Shown piece after piece: positions 1-8,861 of a DNA stretch of 64,000 nt. Source of the DNA: Zhaonella formicivorans (lineage in GTDB: Bacteria; Bacillota; DUOV01; Zhaonellaceae); the NCBI RefSeq assembly GCF_004353525.1, contig NZ_CP085524.1, positions 1,584,142-1,648,141 of the forward strand. Direction: 5' to 3'. The notes beneath the pieces were generated by a model. The model saw only the letters and a program-made list of their open reading frames with translations. It ran no database searches and was not told the origin of the DNA. Within the stretch, counting starts at the first letter, position 1. Each line of letters opens with the position of its first letter. A program made the position numbers and the translations under genes.

Positions 1-90
1 GTTGGACCGGAAGCGGCCGAGCGGCACGGACGCCGCGAGAGCGGTGGAGCGATAGGACGTCGCGTCACCGCGTGCCGCTGGAAGTCAAAC
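1..90. repeat. GC-rich palindromic intergenic repeat, copy A
   Basis: This segment has high GC and contains complementary arms AGCGGCACG (about 19-27) and CGTGCCGCT (about 80-88) that can fold into a long imperfect hairpin. Its first 60 bases align clearly with the reverse complement of 16150-16210, sharing GGAC, AAGCGG, CGAGC, GTGGAGCGA and AGGAC blocks in the same order. It is therefore one of two diverged copies of a dispersed element. Bases 91-217 hold no gene that I can support. Confidence 0.55.
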
Positions 91-217
91 GCTGAGCAGC
101 ACCAGCGCTCTTGGCGAAGTCATTCCGGAGCAGCGGTACAAGGGTTACAATTTTGAGAGGGCTAATAATAGTTTGCCGGCAGCCCGAAACTCTCTTTTGG
201 CAGTCTTCTTAAGAATA

Positions 218-1363
218 TTAAAAAGGAATGACCTGCCTCCTTAAGTTTACGCTTAAAATAATACCCAAGGCAAGCAAATTAGCCCACATGTTGCTGCCGC
301 CGTAACTGAAGAGCGGGAGCGGAATGCCTGTAATCGGCATCATGCCGATTGCCATTCCAATGTTCTCCAGAATATGAAAAGTAAGCATAGAAACCACACC
401 GGTCACCAGAAGTACTCCGTATAAATCCTTAGCCTGCATGGCAATGCGCAAGGCCCGGTACAGGAGGATAAAATAGAGGATCAACAACAACATTCCACCT
501 ACAAATCCAAGTTCCTCGCCAATTATGGAGAAAATAAAATCGGTATGGTGATATGGCAAAAAGTTATACTGCCCCTGAGTGCCTTTAAACAATCCTTTAC
601 CCCAAAAACCGCCGGAACCCACTGCCACTAAAGATTGGATGATGTTGTATCCGGCACCAAGGCCGTTTTTACCGTCGGCATAAGGGTCGAGAAAGACCAC
701 AAGCCGCATGATCTGGTAATCCTCCAGAGGAATGGGCACTTTCAAATGAAAATGCAGCCAGAGAACAGCAACAATCAGGAATATCCCACCGAAAAAAAGC
801 AGGGCCAGTATCTTAGGATTTGCTCCGGCTACCAGCATCATGCCAAACATAATAGCAATGAAGACCAGCGAAGTACCCAAATCAGGCTGAGCAAAGATCA
901 GTACCAACGGACCGGCAACATATAAAAAGCACGGGATTAAATCTTTAAATGTATTTAACCGGCCTTGCCGGCTGACCAAAAACTGGGCAAATGTAATAAT
1001 TAAAAACACTTTGGCAAATTCAGAAGGCTGCAGGGTAAAGCTGCCAATTCCAATCCAGCTTTGCGCTCCATTGGAAACCTTGCCAACACCCGGAACAAGC
1101 ACAGCTCCTAGAAACAGCAGGTTTAAAACATATAAAAAACGCTGCATGCGAGCCAATTGCACGTAATTAAAGCCGGCTGCAAAAAACATCAGCCCTAAGC
1201 CGGTAGCTATATAGAGCAGGTGTTTCCTGGCATAATAATAGGGGTCATCAGGTACTACACTGGAAGAAGCGCTGGCCAAAACCAATGCACTCATAATTAA
1301 GATAGCAATTACAGCCAATAAAAAAACCCAGTCAAGATTCTTTAACAGCTTCTTTTCTATCAT
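218..1363 (-). CDS. rodA: RodA, rod-shape peptidoglycan glycosyltransferase (SEDS family)
   Basis: A 381-residue polytopic membrane protein of the FtsW/RodA/SpoVE family, which polymerises lipid II into glycan strands together with a class B PBP. Family blocks are visible: NGAQSWI near residue 100, QPSEFAK near 113, AQPDLGTSL near 160, GYNIIQSLVAVGSGGFWGKG near 240, the RodA-type LPYHHTDFIFSIIGEELGF near 268, and GIPLPLFSYGGSNM near the C terminus. Length fits RodA. In the likely ancestral arrangement it directly followed minE; here it is separated from minE by the 12.4 kb island. Its cognate PBP2 is encoded at 16566-18674. The LPYHHTDF and GGSNM variants favour RodA over FtsW or SpoVE. Confidence 0.95.
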   Translation of the reverse strand: MIEKKLLKNLDWVFLLAVIAILIMSALVLASASSSVVPDDPYYYARKHLLYIATGLGLMFFAAGFNYVQLARMQRFLYVLNLLFLGAVLVPGVGKVSNGAQSWIGIGSFTLQPSEFAKVFLIITFAQFLVSRQGRLNTFKDLIPCFLYVAGPLVLIFAQPDLGTSLVFIAIMFGMMLVAGANPKILALLFFGGIFLIVAVLWLHFHLKVPIPLEDYQIMRLVVFLDPYADGKNGLGAGYNIIQSLVAVGSGGFWGKGLFKGTQGQYNFLPYHHTDFIFSIIGEELGFVGGMLLLILYFILLYRALRIAMQAKDLYGVLLVTGVVSMLTFHILENIGMAIGMMPITGIPLPLFSYGGSNMWANLLALGIILSVNLRRQVIPF

Positions 1364-1400
1364 ACTCTTCCCCCCTTATCCTTCTAAAGATTATATCCTA

Positions 1401-1578
1401 TCAGGGAGGAACTTGCCAGAGGGAAATCATTGTAGCTAACAGCTATCAGCCATCAGCTGGCAGCTATCAGCTATTAGCTGTCAGCTATCAGCCTTCAGCT
1501 TTTAGCTTTAAGCTATTGGCTATTAGCCTGAAATCCTTAGCTTTTGGCTTAGCAGAGTTGCTGATTGTCACTTGAAAA
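1401..1578. repeat. 178-bp direct repeat, left copy (island boundary)
   Basis: This segment recurs at 13981-14158 in the same orientation with a single mismatch that I can find (C at 1468, T at 14048). It ends exactly where the IS66 terminal sequence GTAAGCGTC begins (1579), and the right copy starts exactly where the truncated IS66 copy 3 stops. Its middle part (about 1436-1548) is one of the degenerate heptad arrays (AGCTATCAGC, TTAGCTG and similar words). The arrangement is that of a very long target duplication around the 1579-13980 island, or of a duplication formed by recombination. Confidence 0.92.
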
Positions 1579-1665
1579 GTAAGCGTCAAATAGCCCCCAC
1601 ATAGCCCACCATCCTTCTTTATGAGATACTCTATCAAAATAGAGTCGATAAAGGAGGATTTTTTC

Positions 1666-1974
1666 ATGACTAAAGAAGAACTACGAGACTTTTGGGCAGC
1701 CAGGGTAAAGGAATTTAAAGAGAGCGGCCAGAGTGCACCGGCATGGTGTGTGGCCAACAACGTAAAGCTCCATCAATTAAGGTACTGGCTTAGAAAAGAG
1801 AAACACACATCCACTGTGACTACATTATCGTGGCTGCCACTCAATCTTAGCGATGCAGGCTTTCAAACTTCTTTGTTAGTAAGGGTAGGCCAGGTCGCTG
1901 TAGAAGTCAAGCCAGGGTTTGATCCAAAATTACTAGTAGACGTTGTGAAAGCGTTAATTGACAATGATAGGTGA
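1666..1974 (+). CDS. tnpA: IS66 accessory protein TnpA
   Basis: A 102-residue protein of the IS66 orfA type, probably DNA-binding: it starts MTKEELRDFW and has a helix-turn-helix-like stretch in the KEFKESGQSAPAWCVANN region followed by LRYWLRKEK. The start at 1666 is preceded by a good ribosome binding site (AAGGAGGA). It overlaps tnpB by 17 bases, as usual in IS66. It is intact here, while the copy-2 homologue has a nonsense codon at the position of the Trp in LRYWL. Required with TnpB and TnpC for transposition in characterised IS66 elements. Confidence 0.85.
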   Translation: MTKEELRDFWAARVKEFKESGQSAPAWCVANNVKLHQLRYWLRKEKHTSTVTTLSWLPLNLSDAGFQTSLLVRVGQVAVEVKPGFDPKLLVDVVKALIDNDR

Positions 1975-2226
1975 ATCAAGCTTAGAACGGGTTTATCTGG
2001 CCTGCGGGAGCAACGTGATAAGCTCAAGATCCTCCAGTAGGAGCATAATGGTTTTTGGCTTCATTACCGGCGGCTGGAGAAAGGAAAATTCCAGTGGCCG
2101 GAGAAAAACAGTACAGTCGCTGTCACAACGATTCTCGCCGGGAGTTACGCTGGTTACTCGACGGCCTACCCCTTCAGCAACGTCAGGCTCACCCTAAGGT
2201 TACCGCACGGACAGTGTTGTAACCTT
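1958..2226 (+). pseudogene. tnpB: IS66 TnpB, internally deleted
   Basis: The first 18 residues (up to LACGS) match the intact 121-residue TnpB of copy 2, the small Orf2 family protein needed for IS66 transposition. At about 2012 a deletion of 104 bases relative to copy 2 removes the DLRKSVDGL core and shifts the frame, so the remaining sequence reads as an unrelated short peptide. Non-functional. Confidence 0.9.
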
Positions 2227-2271
2227 TTTATTTGGCTTTAAGTCTCGATTTTAAAGATTTTTAGAGGGCCT

Positions 2272-3844
2272 ATGTCGAATCAAAACTTTATAAATAATAC
2301 AGCCAAAACCATCAAAGAACTTCAAAATAGATGCGCTTTACTGGAGCAGCAAAACGCAGAACTTACCGCCAAGCTAAACTGGTTTATGGAACAGTTCCAC
2401 CTGAACCAACATCGACAATTTGGCACTTCCAGCGAGAAGACTAATCCAGAACAACAGCAGCTTTTTAACGAGGCGGAAGCGGAGGCTCAACCATCCTCAA
2501 AAGAACCCACAATTGAGGAAATCACCTATCGTCGTCGCAAGAAACAAGGGCACCGTGAGGCGCAGTTGGAAAACCTGCCGGTAGAGACCATCGAATACCG
2601 CCTGCCTCCCGAAGAACAGGTGTGTCCCTGTTGTGGCGAATCGTTACATGAAATGAGTACAGAGGTAAGGCAAGAGCTTAAGATCATCCCTGCCCAGGCT
2701 TATGTAGTCAAACATGTGCGTTATGTCTACGCTTGCCGGCACTGTGAGCGGGAGAACATTCAAACGCCCATCGTAACCGCACCCATGCCTGCACCTGTGT
2801 TGCCGGGAAGTTTAGTTTCCCCCTCAGCCATGGCTTACATTATGACACAAAAATATGTGGAAGGCATGCCGCTGTACCGTCAGGAGCAGCAGCTGTCCCG
2901 TCTGGGTATAGAACTGTCCAGGCAAACTTTGGCCAACTGGATGGTCCAGGGTGCAGAACGATGGCTGTATCCCCTATACGAGAGGATGCACCAGCATCTG
3001 CTGAAGCGAGATATCTTGCATTCTGACGAAACTACCTTGCAAGTGTTGCGTGAACCAGGCCGCCCGGCAGAAAGTACGTCTTACCTATGGCTTTACCGTA
3101 CCGGACGGGAAGGACCGGCAATAGTCCTCTATGATTACCGGACGACCCGGGCGAGCAAGCATCCCTGCCGGTTTTTATCAGGTTTTAAGGGATATTTGCA
3201 CGTCGACGGTTATGCAGGCTATAACGGGCTGCCGGACATCACTTTAGTTGGGTGTTGGGCCCATGCCCGGCGCAAGTTTGATGAGGCGCTTAAAGCGTTG
3301 CCGGTGGAAAAGCGCAATACAGCGTAGCTGCCAAAGAGGGATTGGAATTCTGCAATCAACTCTTTGCCATCGAGTGCGAAATACACGATGCTACACCGGA
3401 GGAACGCTATAAAATCCGGTTGGAACGCAGCCGTCCAATACTGGAGGTTTTTTTGGCGTGGCTAAAATTTCAAAAACCAAGAGTATTGCCGAAAAGTGCT
3501 TTTGGGCAGGCTATTAGCTACTGCCTCAGTCAGTGGGATAAGCTGACGGCCTTCTTGCAAGACGGAAGGTTGGAACTGGACAATAACCCAGTGAACGTTC
3601 AATTAAACCGTTTGTCGTCGGACGTAAAAATTGGCTGTTTGCCAACACCCCCAAAGGGGCCAAAGCCAGTGCAACGATATACAGCATCGTTGAAACAGCC
3701 AAGGAAAATGGCCTTAATCCATTTAACTATCTTCACTACCTATTTGAGAAACTGCCTAATGTAGATATCCAAGATCAAAACGCCTTAGATGAGTTGCTTC
3801 CCTGGTCGAGCACCTTGCCGTCAGAGTGCCGCATTCAAAAATAA
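2272..3844 (+). pseudogene. tnpC: IS66 transposase TnpC, frameshifted
   Basis: Homologous over its full length to the 524-residue TnpC of copy 2. The first 351 codons are intact and include the leucine-rich N-terminal helix, the CPCC...CRHCE zinc-binding region and the first two catalytic aspartates (in LHSDETT and HVDGYAG). A one-base deletion near 3326 (AGCGTAGC against AGCGGTAGC) ends the frame, and a second near 3588 (ACCCAG against ACCGCAG) disrupts the [10 protein letters not shown] segment that carries the catalytic glutamate. The copy is therefore inactive. Copy 3 shares the first lesion. Confidence 0.92.
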
Positions 3845-3896
3845 GATTTACACAAAGCCCGCCCTGCTTTCAAGGTGGGTTTTATTTTACGCTTAC

Positions 3897-4038
3897 TTTC
3901 CATCTCTGCCAGGCTTACTGCTTTACCTTCTTTAAAAAATTCCATTACTTCGGTTATGAATTGTTGACATATTTGGAGTATAATATTATTCAAGAGACTT
4001 CTCCTTCCTTGGTAGTTGTTTTGTTTGTCAACTTTCAT
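3897..4038 (-). pseudogene. N-terminal remnant of an ISLre2/UPF0236-like transposase
   Basis: Read on the minus strand from an ATG at 4038, about 48 codons survive, with the features NNIILQICQQF and VMEFFKEGKAVSLAEME, before the frame runs into the right end of IS66 copy 1. The pattern of a helical N terminus with EFFKEGKS-type motif resembles UPF0236/ISLre2 transposases; this is by recollection of the family and is tentative. The rest of the gene is absent from the window. The start codon lies inside the loop of a strong inverted repeat (3992-4014 with 4041-4062). Confidence 0.5.
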
Positions 4039-4062
4039 TTTACCAAAGAAGGAAGGTCTCTT
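3992..4062. promoter_or_regulatory. Inverted repeat enclosing transposase start
   Basis: AAGAGACTTCTCCTTCCTTG (left arm, from 3992) is nearly complementary to the stretch ending GAAGGAAGGTCTCTT at 4062. The 26-base loop contains the start codon of the transposase remnant. In an RNA reading in from outside, the start would be sequestered, a device known from other insertion sequences to prevent expression from external promoters. Inference from structure only. Confidence 0.5.
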
Positions 4063-4094
4063 CTTATTTTTTTCCTACAAATACTTTACACTAA

Positions 4095-4147
4095 GAAAGT
4101 GGGGAATTTTATTTGCAACTTTGTTCATTTCCATTATGCAATAAACA
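4095..4147. repeat. Inverted repeat end A (pairs with 11921-11968)
   Basis: About 44 of 50 positions match the reverse complement of 11921-11968; shared blocks include GGGAATTT, ATTTGCAACTT and CATTTCCATTATG. It lies upstream of the transposase remnant at 3897-4038, so it is probably that element's outer end. The two copies point outward from the 4148-11920 segment. Confidence 0.65.
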
Positions 4148-4194
4148 CTCCGCCGGTGGGATAAGTCCAATTAAGTAGGGTTGAATATGAAACA

Positions 4195-4245
4195 ATTAGC
4201 CTCTTTCATTAGCGGATAATTTTACCGCCAATAAAAGAAGCTAAT
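4195..4245. terminator. Stem-loop between IS remnant and IS110
   Basis: ATTAGC, TCTTT, ATT and GCGG blocks on the left pair with CCGC, AAT, AAAGA and GCTAAT on the right around a loop of about eight bases. It could act as a terminator for transcripts from either side, but lacks a clean T tract. The rest of 4148-4285 shows nothing codeable. Confidence 0.4.
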
Positions 4246-4420
4246 AATAGAATGTTACTACACGAAAAAATTTTTCATTTTTAACACGAAAATAAATTTG
4301 AAATGTTCTTTAACAACTGCATATGGCAACCAGGATAACCCGTAAAAAGGTAATAATTAACTAGCCAATGCAGATCTTGCATCAGTGAAATTAATTCTTT
4401 TGGAAAAACCATTGTAGCTG

Positions 4421-5667
4421 TTAAGCAACCTCGTGGGGTTCTATCACCTCCAGACCTAGTTTCTTAGCTTCAGCAATAATCCTTTTAACTCGGAACTTTT
4501 CCTGTTTTTGTTTGGCTTTTTCAAAGGATGTTTCATCGTAATCAGCATCATTTTTTAACAGGTTGTAAATTATTACGAGAACTTTTCTGGCTAATGCAAC
4601 AAGAGCTTTTTTGGCGCCACGGCGTTGTTTGATTTTCCAATACCAGGATGATAAGTAGCTTTGACGTATTCGGGTGATGCACCAAGCAACTTCACATAGG
4701 ATCCGTTTTAAATAGGTGTTACCGTTGGTGGTACGAGTGGACTTTTTTTTCCTGCACTTTCATTGTTACCGGGGCTTAAGCCCGCCCAGGAACAGATATG
4801 TTCAGCGGTTTTAAAACGACTCATATCAATTCCGATTTCCGCCAAAATGGCTGCTGCTGCAGTTTTATCAATGCCCGGTATGCCGTCTAGTTGCTCTAGT
4901 TGTCTTTGATACTGAGCCAGTTTTTCTTCTAAGTTTTGCTCTACTTGACGGAGATGCTCGTAATGCTGATCTAGCCAACCTAACAATAGCTTTAGAAACT
5001 CTCTTTGATGAACATCCATTTTGCCATTGACAGCCTGTTTGATCTCATGGAGCTTATTCTTAGCACGCCCCTTTACAAAATTCTCTACTTCCCGGGCGGA
5101 TATTTTCCCATGGTGGCTAAGATGATCCATAATCGCCCGGCCCGATACGCCGAAGATATCGGTCAGGAAGGTAGAGAGCTTAAAGCCGCAGCTTTGTAAG
5201 TGTTTTTCGATCCGGTTTTTCTGTGACGTAATTTCCTCGATGATACTTTTGCGGTACCGGGTCAGATTACGGAGTTCCCGGATTGGTTTGGAGGGAACAA
5301 AACTTCCTTCTAATAATCCGGCACGCAAAAGGGTAGCTATCCATTCGGCGTCCTTCATGTCGGTCTTTTTACCGGGTACATTTTTCATATGCCGGGCATT
5401 GGCAACAATCAAAACCATACTGCCGTCAAAGGCTTCTTCCAACACGTTATATACAGGCTGCCAATAGATGCCGGTGCTTTCCATTGCAACATGCCGACAG
5501 TTCTCATTTTCTAGCCAAACTTTCATTTCATCTAGCCCGGCAAGAAGGGTGGAAAAGGTGCGGATGGTTTTAACCGGTTCCCCGTCAACATTGCCTTTTA
5601 ATAGGCAGGCTACAACCGTTTCTTTGTGGACATCAAGACCACAACATATTTCCAGGATGTCTTGCAT
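4421..5667 (-). CDS. IS110-family recombinase (RuvC-like DEDD plus Ser), with an A8 frameshift site
   Basis: The start is ATG at 5667, with GGAGCAGGAG as ribosome binding site. The N-terminal RuvC-like DEDD domain shows CGLDVHKETVVA, MESTGIYWQPV and KTDMKDAEWIATLLR. The C-terminal Tnp domain shows LDGIPGIDKTAAAAILAEIG and SWAGLSPGNNESAGK with the expected catalytic serine. The frame stops early at 4708 after a run of eight A (about 4743-4750 on the plus strand as T8). A -1 shift there restores the family C terminus (STRTTNGNTYLKRIL through EPHEVA) to the stop at 4421. Both copies carry the same run, so either the shift is used (slippage) or copies moved with help in trans. Confidence 0.88.
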
Positions 5668-5937
5668 GTAACTCACTCCTGCTCCAAAGAATTTCAGGGA
5701 TGATTGCTCGAGAAATAAAGATTTTAGTACCCGTGCTGTTCCCAAGTCCTTAAGAACAAGGGGCGACAATTGGCTGTGCTCAAAAGCAATCAAGTTAGGT
5801 TATTTAACGAGGTTATACCATCAAAATAAAATCAACCTTTGTCCCTGATAATTTCAATGTAGCAAAAAATCCAACCTTTGCAATAACTTAGCTAATTTTC
5901 ATGATTGGTTGTGCCTTCCAGGCATGGGTGGTTATTT
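5668..5937 (-). ncRNA. IS110 left-end noncoding region, candidate bridge RNA locus (copy 1)
   Basis: A 270-bp noncoding stretch lies between the element's left end and the recombinase start, longer than the right-end noncoding stretch (135 bp). Characterised IS110-group elements (IS621) transcribe a bridge RNA from this position. I cannot fold it or identify target- and donor-binding loops by eye, so the call rests on family and location only. Confidence 0.4.
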
Positions 5938-5961
5938 AGTAATTCTAACTAAAAACGAATC

Positions 5962-6063
5962 TTATGCATATTTTGTATGACTAGCTTTTGCGTCTCTTAG
6001 ATCTTCAAACTCAATAGTATTGTCATGTTCCTCTACATAAGCCTTTATTTCTTCAAGAGACAT
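5962..6063 (-). CDS. Candidate RiPP precursor peptide (33 aa)
   Basis: An unannotated small gene: ATG at 6063-6061, stop at 5962, with a strong ribosome binding site (AGGAAAGGAGG) seven bases upstream of the start. The product begins MSLEEIKAYVEE, is acidic in its middle (EFEDL), and ends DAKASHTKYA. It overlaps the 3' end of the PqqD-like gene by 11 bases, indicating translational coupling. A short acidic amphipathic leader next to a PqqD-like domain and a B12 radical-SAM gene is the usual appearance of a modified-peptide precursor. No cysteine is present, so lanthipeptide- or sactipeptide-type thioether chemistry is unlikely. The last seven to ten residues are the plausible core. Function is inference. 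Confidence 0.6.
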   Translation of the reverse strand: MSLEEIKAYVEEHDNTIEFEDLRDAKASHTKYA

Positions 6064-6805
6064 AACTATTCCTCCTTTCCTGTATGTTAATTGCAGGCCC
6101 TGCAATATTAGTATTCAATATTTCTAAAATATTGCTTCTTATAGCTTCATTAACCAAGTTATAAAAAGTTGTTTCTTCTACAGCAATATCTTTTTTCATT
6201 AATGAAGTTAGAATTTCCGAGGTACTAGAATTACCGCTAAAAAGCTTTAAAAGCATATAACTAAATCTATTTACTCTCATCACATTACCTGTATTTTGGT
6301 TAAACAGATAAATCTTACTATTAACATCGGAATCGTAAATTAATAGTTTGTTGTTAAATCTTAAATACTGTTTCCGCAAATCCATATCTATTTCTATTGG
6401 CAAGATTACGGAAGGCTCTAAAATTCGGAAATATAATAAGTCTTCTAAAATCTGTACGGTTTCTTCATCAAAATTTAAAATTTCCTTAATTGTAAGACCA
6501 GCTTTAATGGATTCAACAATTGAATGCAGATTAAAATCTAATTGGTAAACTGTTTGATTTTCATAATTATAAAAAATATAATTTTTCTTGGGCTTCACCT
6601 CAACGTTTAGAATATCGTAATTTAGGTCAATAACAGATATGTTTTTATTTAATTTCAATGAAAGCTCTCCTGGCAATTTTCCCAATCTATGCCTTACTTT
6701 TAAATCAATATGATCATAGATTTCAGCATTATTAGCTGCATATAAAAACTTTTCTTCTTCTGATGTAAATTCTTTATTAATTTCGTAAAACGGCTTATAC
6801 CCCAT
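6053..6805 (-). CDS. PqqD-like (RiPP recognition element) protein, probable C-terminal part of the B12 radical-SAM maturase
   Basis: A 250-residue reading frame. Residues about 170-235 (SKIYLFNQNTGNVMRVNRFS onward, then STSEILTSLM and EAIRSNILEIL) have the PqqD-like winged-helix pattern, and residues about 85-135 (TVYQLDFNLHSIVES, then LTIKEIL) resemble a second copy. PqqD-like domains bind RiPP leader peptides. The first 60 residues look like the tail of a radical-SAM maturase. Removing one A from the A9 tract at 6826-6834 joins this frame to the upstream one without a stop (through TYLSFEAMGYK), so it was probably the C-terminal part of a single large protein. No convincing ribosome binding site precedes the first ATG. 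It overlaps the precursor gene by 11 bases. Confidence 0.55.
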   Translation of the reverse strand: MGYKPFYEINKEFTSEEEKFLYAANNAEIYDHIDLKVRHRLGKLPGELSLKLNKNISVIDLNYDILNVEVKPKKNYIFYNYENQTVYQLDFNLHSIVESIKAGLTIKEILNFDEETVQILEDLLYFRILEPSVILPIEIDMDLRKQYLRFNNKLLIYDSDVNSKIYLFNQNTGNVMRVNRFSYMLLKLFSGNSSTSEILTSLMKKDIAVEETTFYNLVNEAIRSNILEILNTNIAGPAINIQERRNSYVS

Positions 6806-7185
6806 TGCTTCAAATGATAGATAAGTTTTTTTTTGTATATAAATTAACTATATCTGCTGCTTCTTGCGGTGTAAAGCCTACTTTCGACTTATATTGAAAA
6901 TGTATAGTTAAATCCTCTTCTCCCGGGTCAACCAATTCTATATGGTATTCACTAGGGTTTAACCATACATGGGAGTATTTATCAAGCCCAAAAGTATCAA
7001 ACCCTCTTGTTGAATACTTATTTGCATGAAATATTTATCTAAAGGAAAACCATCGAAATTAGGAATTGTAAATTTAGCAGCCTCAGTAGTTGAGATTTCA
7101 TTTTTAATTAACTTTCCATCATTAATAAAATATAAGTTGGGTACATTTGAAAAATCACTTTTATGCTCCAATGCTTCAATTAGAC
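6806..7185 (-). pseudogene. Middle remnant of the B12 radical-SAM maturase
   Basis: From 7185 down to about 7028 the frame continues the B12-binding protein past the IS66 insertion (NLYFINDGKL through FPLDKYF). In related proteins this point is followed by the radical-SAM core with its CxxxCxxC motif. Here a different frame takes over (NKYSTRGFDTFGLDKYSHVW, then FTPQEAADIVNLY) and stops at 6810, after an A9 tract. No Cx3Cx2C motif exists anywhere in the remnant. The simplest reading is an internal deletion of the core, a junction near 7020-7030, and a one-base indel in the A tract. Confidence 0.6.
7140..7185. repeat. 46-bp direct repeat, left of IS66 copy 2
   Basis: Identical in the same orientation to 9608-9653 and immediately adjacent to the IS66 end. 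It encodes the shared peptide LIEALEHKSDFSNVP of the interrupted gene, so the duplication arose on or after insertion. Characterised IS66 elements make 8-bp target duplications. Confidence 0.93.
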
Positions 7186-7237
7186 GTAAGCGTAAAATAA
7201 AACCCACCTTGAAAGCAGGGCGGGCTTTGTGTAAATC

Positions 7238-8812
7238 TTATTTTTGAATGCGGCAGCCTGACGGCAAGGTGCTCGACCAGGGAAGCAACTCATCTAAGGC
7301 GTTTTGATCTTGGATATCTACATTAGGCAGTTTCTCAAATAGGTACTGGAGATAGTTAAATGGATTAAGGCCATTTTCCTTGGCTGTTTCAACGATGCTG
7401 TATATCGTTGCACTGGCTTTGGCCCCTTTGGGGGTGTTGGCAAACAGCCAGTTTTTTCGTCCTATTACAAAGGGTTTAATCGAACGCTCACTGCGGTTAT
7501 TGTCCAGTTCTAACCTTCCGTCTTGCAAGAAGGCCGTCAGTTTATCCCATTGGCTGAGGCAATAGCTAATAGCCTGACCAAAAGCACTTTTCGGCAATAC
7601 TCTTGGCTTTTGGAATTTTAGCCATGCCAAAAAAGCCTCCAGTATTGGACGGCTGCGCTCTAACCGAGTTTTGTATCTTTCCTCCGGTGTAGCATCGTGT
7701 ATTTCACGTTCGATGGCAAAGAGTTGGTTGCAGAACTCCAATCCCTCTTTAGTGGCTACCGCTGCGTTGCGCTTTTCCACGGGTAAAGCTTTAAGCGCTT
7801 CATCAAACTTACGCCTGGCATGGGCCCAACATCCAACTAAAGTGATGTCCGGCAGTCCGTTATAGCCTGCATAACCGTCGACGTGCAAATATCCCTTAAA
7901 ACCTGATAAAAACCGGCAGGGATGCTTGCTCGCCCGGGTCGTCTGGTAATCATAGAGGACTATTGCCGGGCCTTCCCGTCCGGTACGGTAAAGCCATAGG
8001 TAAGACGTGCTTTCTGCCAGGCGGCCTGGTTCACGCAGTACTTGCAAGGTAGTTTCGTCAGAATGCAAGATATCTCGCTTCAGCAGATGCTCGTGCATCC
8101 TCTCGTAAAGGGGGTATAACCAGCGTTCCGCGCCCTGAACCATCCAGTTGGCCAAAGTCTGACGCGATAGTTCTATACCAAGACGGGACAGCTGCTGCTC
8201 CTGACGATATAGCGGCATGCCTTCCACATATTTTTGTGTCATAATGTAAGCCATGGCTGAGGGGGAAACTAAACTTCCCGACAATACAGGCGTAGGCATG
8301 GGGGCAATTACGATAGGCGTTTGAATGTTCTCCCGCTCACAGTGCCGGCAAGCGTAGACATAACGCACATGTTTGACTACATAAGCCTGGGCAGGGATGA
8401 TCTTAAGCTCTTGCCTTACCTCTGTGCTCATTTCATGTAGCGCTCCACCGCAGCAGGAACACACCTGTTCTTCGGGAGGCAGGCGGTATTCGATGGTCTC
8501 TACCGGCAGGTTTTCCAACTGCGACTCACGGTGCCCTTGTTTCTTGCGACGACGATAGGTAATTTCCTCAATTGTGGGTTCTTTTAAAAACGGTTGAGCC
8601 TCCGCTTCCGCCTCGTTAAAAAGCTGCAGTTGATCTGGGTTAGTCTTCTCGCTGGAAGTGCCAAATTGTCGGTGCTGGCTTAGGTGGAACTGTTCCATAA
8701 ACCAGTTTAGCTTGGCGGTAAGTTCTGCGTTTTGCTGCTCCAGTAAAGCGCATCTATTTTGAAGTTCTTCGATGGTTTTGGCTGTATTATTCATAAAGTT
8801 TTGATTCGACAT
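7238..8812 (-). CDS. tnpC: IS66 transposase TnpC, intact
   Basis: A 524-residue DDE transposase. N terminus (1-60) is a leucine-rich coiled coil ([20 protein letters not shown]), followed by a basic RRRKKQGHR segment, a zinc-binding CSCC...CRHCE region near 115-160, the catalytic aspartates in [11 protein letters not shown] and HVDGYAGYN, a CWAHARRKF block, and the catalytic glutamate in [14 protein letters not shown], then the IS66 C-terminal domain. Full length and undamaged, the only complete TnpC in the window. It could mobilise the other IS66 copies in trans. Confidence 0.95.
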   Translation of the reverse strand: MSNQNFMNNTAKTIEELQNRCALLEQQNAELTAKLNWFMEQFHLSQHRQFGTSSEKTNPDQLQLFNEAEAEAQPFLKEPTIEEITYRRRKKQGHRESQLENLPVETIEYRLPPEEQVCSCCGGALHEMSTEVRQELKIIPAQAYVVKHVRYVYACRHCERENIQTPIVIAPMPTPVLSGSLVSPSAMAYIMTQKYVEGMPLYRQEQQLSRLGIELSRQTLANWMVQGAERWLYPLYERMHEHLLKRDILHSDETTLQVLREPGRLAESTSYLWLYRTGREGPAIVLYDYQTTRASKHPCRFLSGFKGYLHVDGYAGYNGLPDITLVGCWAHARRKFDEALKALPVEKRNAAVATKEGLEFCNQLFAIEREIHDATPEERYKTRLERSRPILEAFLAWLKFQKPRVLPKSAFGQAISYCLSQWDKLTAFLQDGRLELDNNRSERSIKPFVIGRKNWLFANTPKGAKASATIYSIVETAKENGLNPFNYLQYLFEKLPNVDIQDQNALDELLPWSSTLPSGCRIQK

Positions 8813-8861
8813 AGGCCCTCTAAAAACCTTTAAAATCTAGACTTAAAGCCAAATAAAAAGG

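Larger units (their letters stand above)
1579..3896 (+). mobile_element. IS66-family element, copy 1 (defective)
   Basis: Terminal inverted repeats begin GTAAGCGT at 1579 and end ACGCTTAC at 3896, matching the ends of copy 2. The three-gene IS66 layout (tnpA, tnpB, tnpC) is present on the plus strand. Length is 2318 bp against 2422 bp for copy 2; the difference is a 104-bp deletion in tnpB near 2012. tnpC carries two single-base deletions. The flanks do not form a target duplication: the left flank is the min/rod intergenic repeat and the right flank is an unrelated transposase remnant, so the element has taken part in a rearrangement. Confidence 0.93.
4286..5937 (-). mobile_element. IS110-family element, copy 1
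   Basis: This 1652-bp segment is repeated at 49476-51127 in opposite orientation with one difference that I can find near one end (C/T at about 4317/51096). Outside these limits the flanks diverge at once. It encodes a DEDD/serine IS110 recombinase and has no obvious terminal inverted repeats, as is usual in IS110. The insertion lies 24 bp beyond the stop codon of the candidate precursor peptide (5962), so it may have cut the peptide operon. Confidence 0.93.

Noticed and set aside
635-925. 96-codon plus-strand frame
   Set aside because: Antisense to rodA, low complexity, no start signals.
1436-1548. Repeated words considered as a CRISPR array
   Set aside because: The words are shorter than ten bases, degenerate, without unique spacers, and no cas gene is present.
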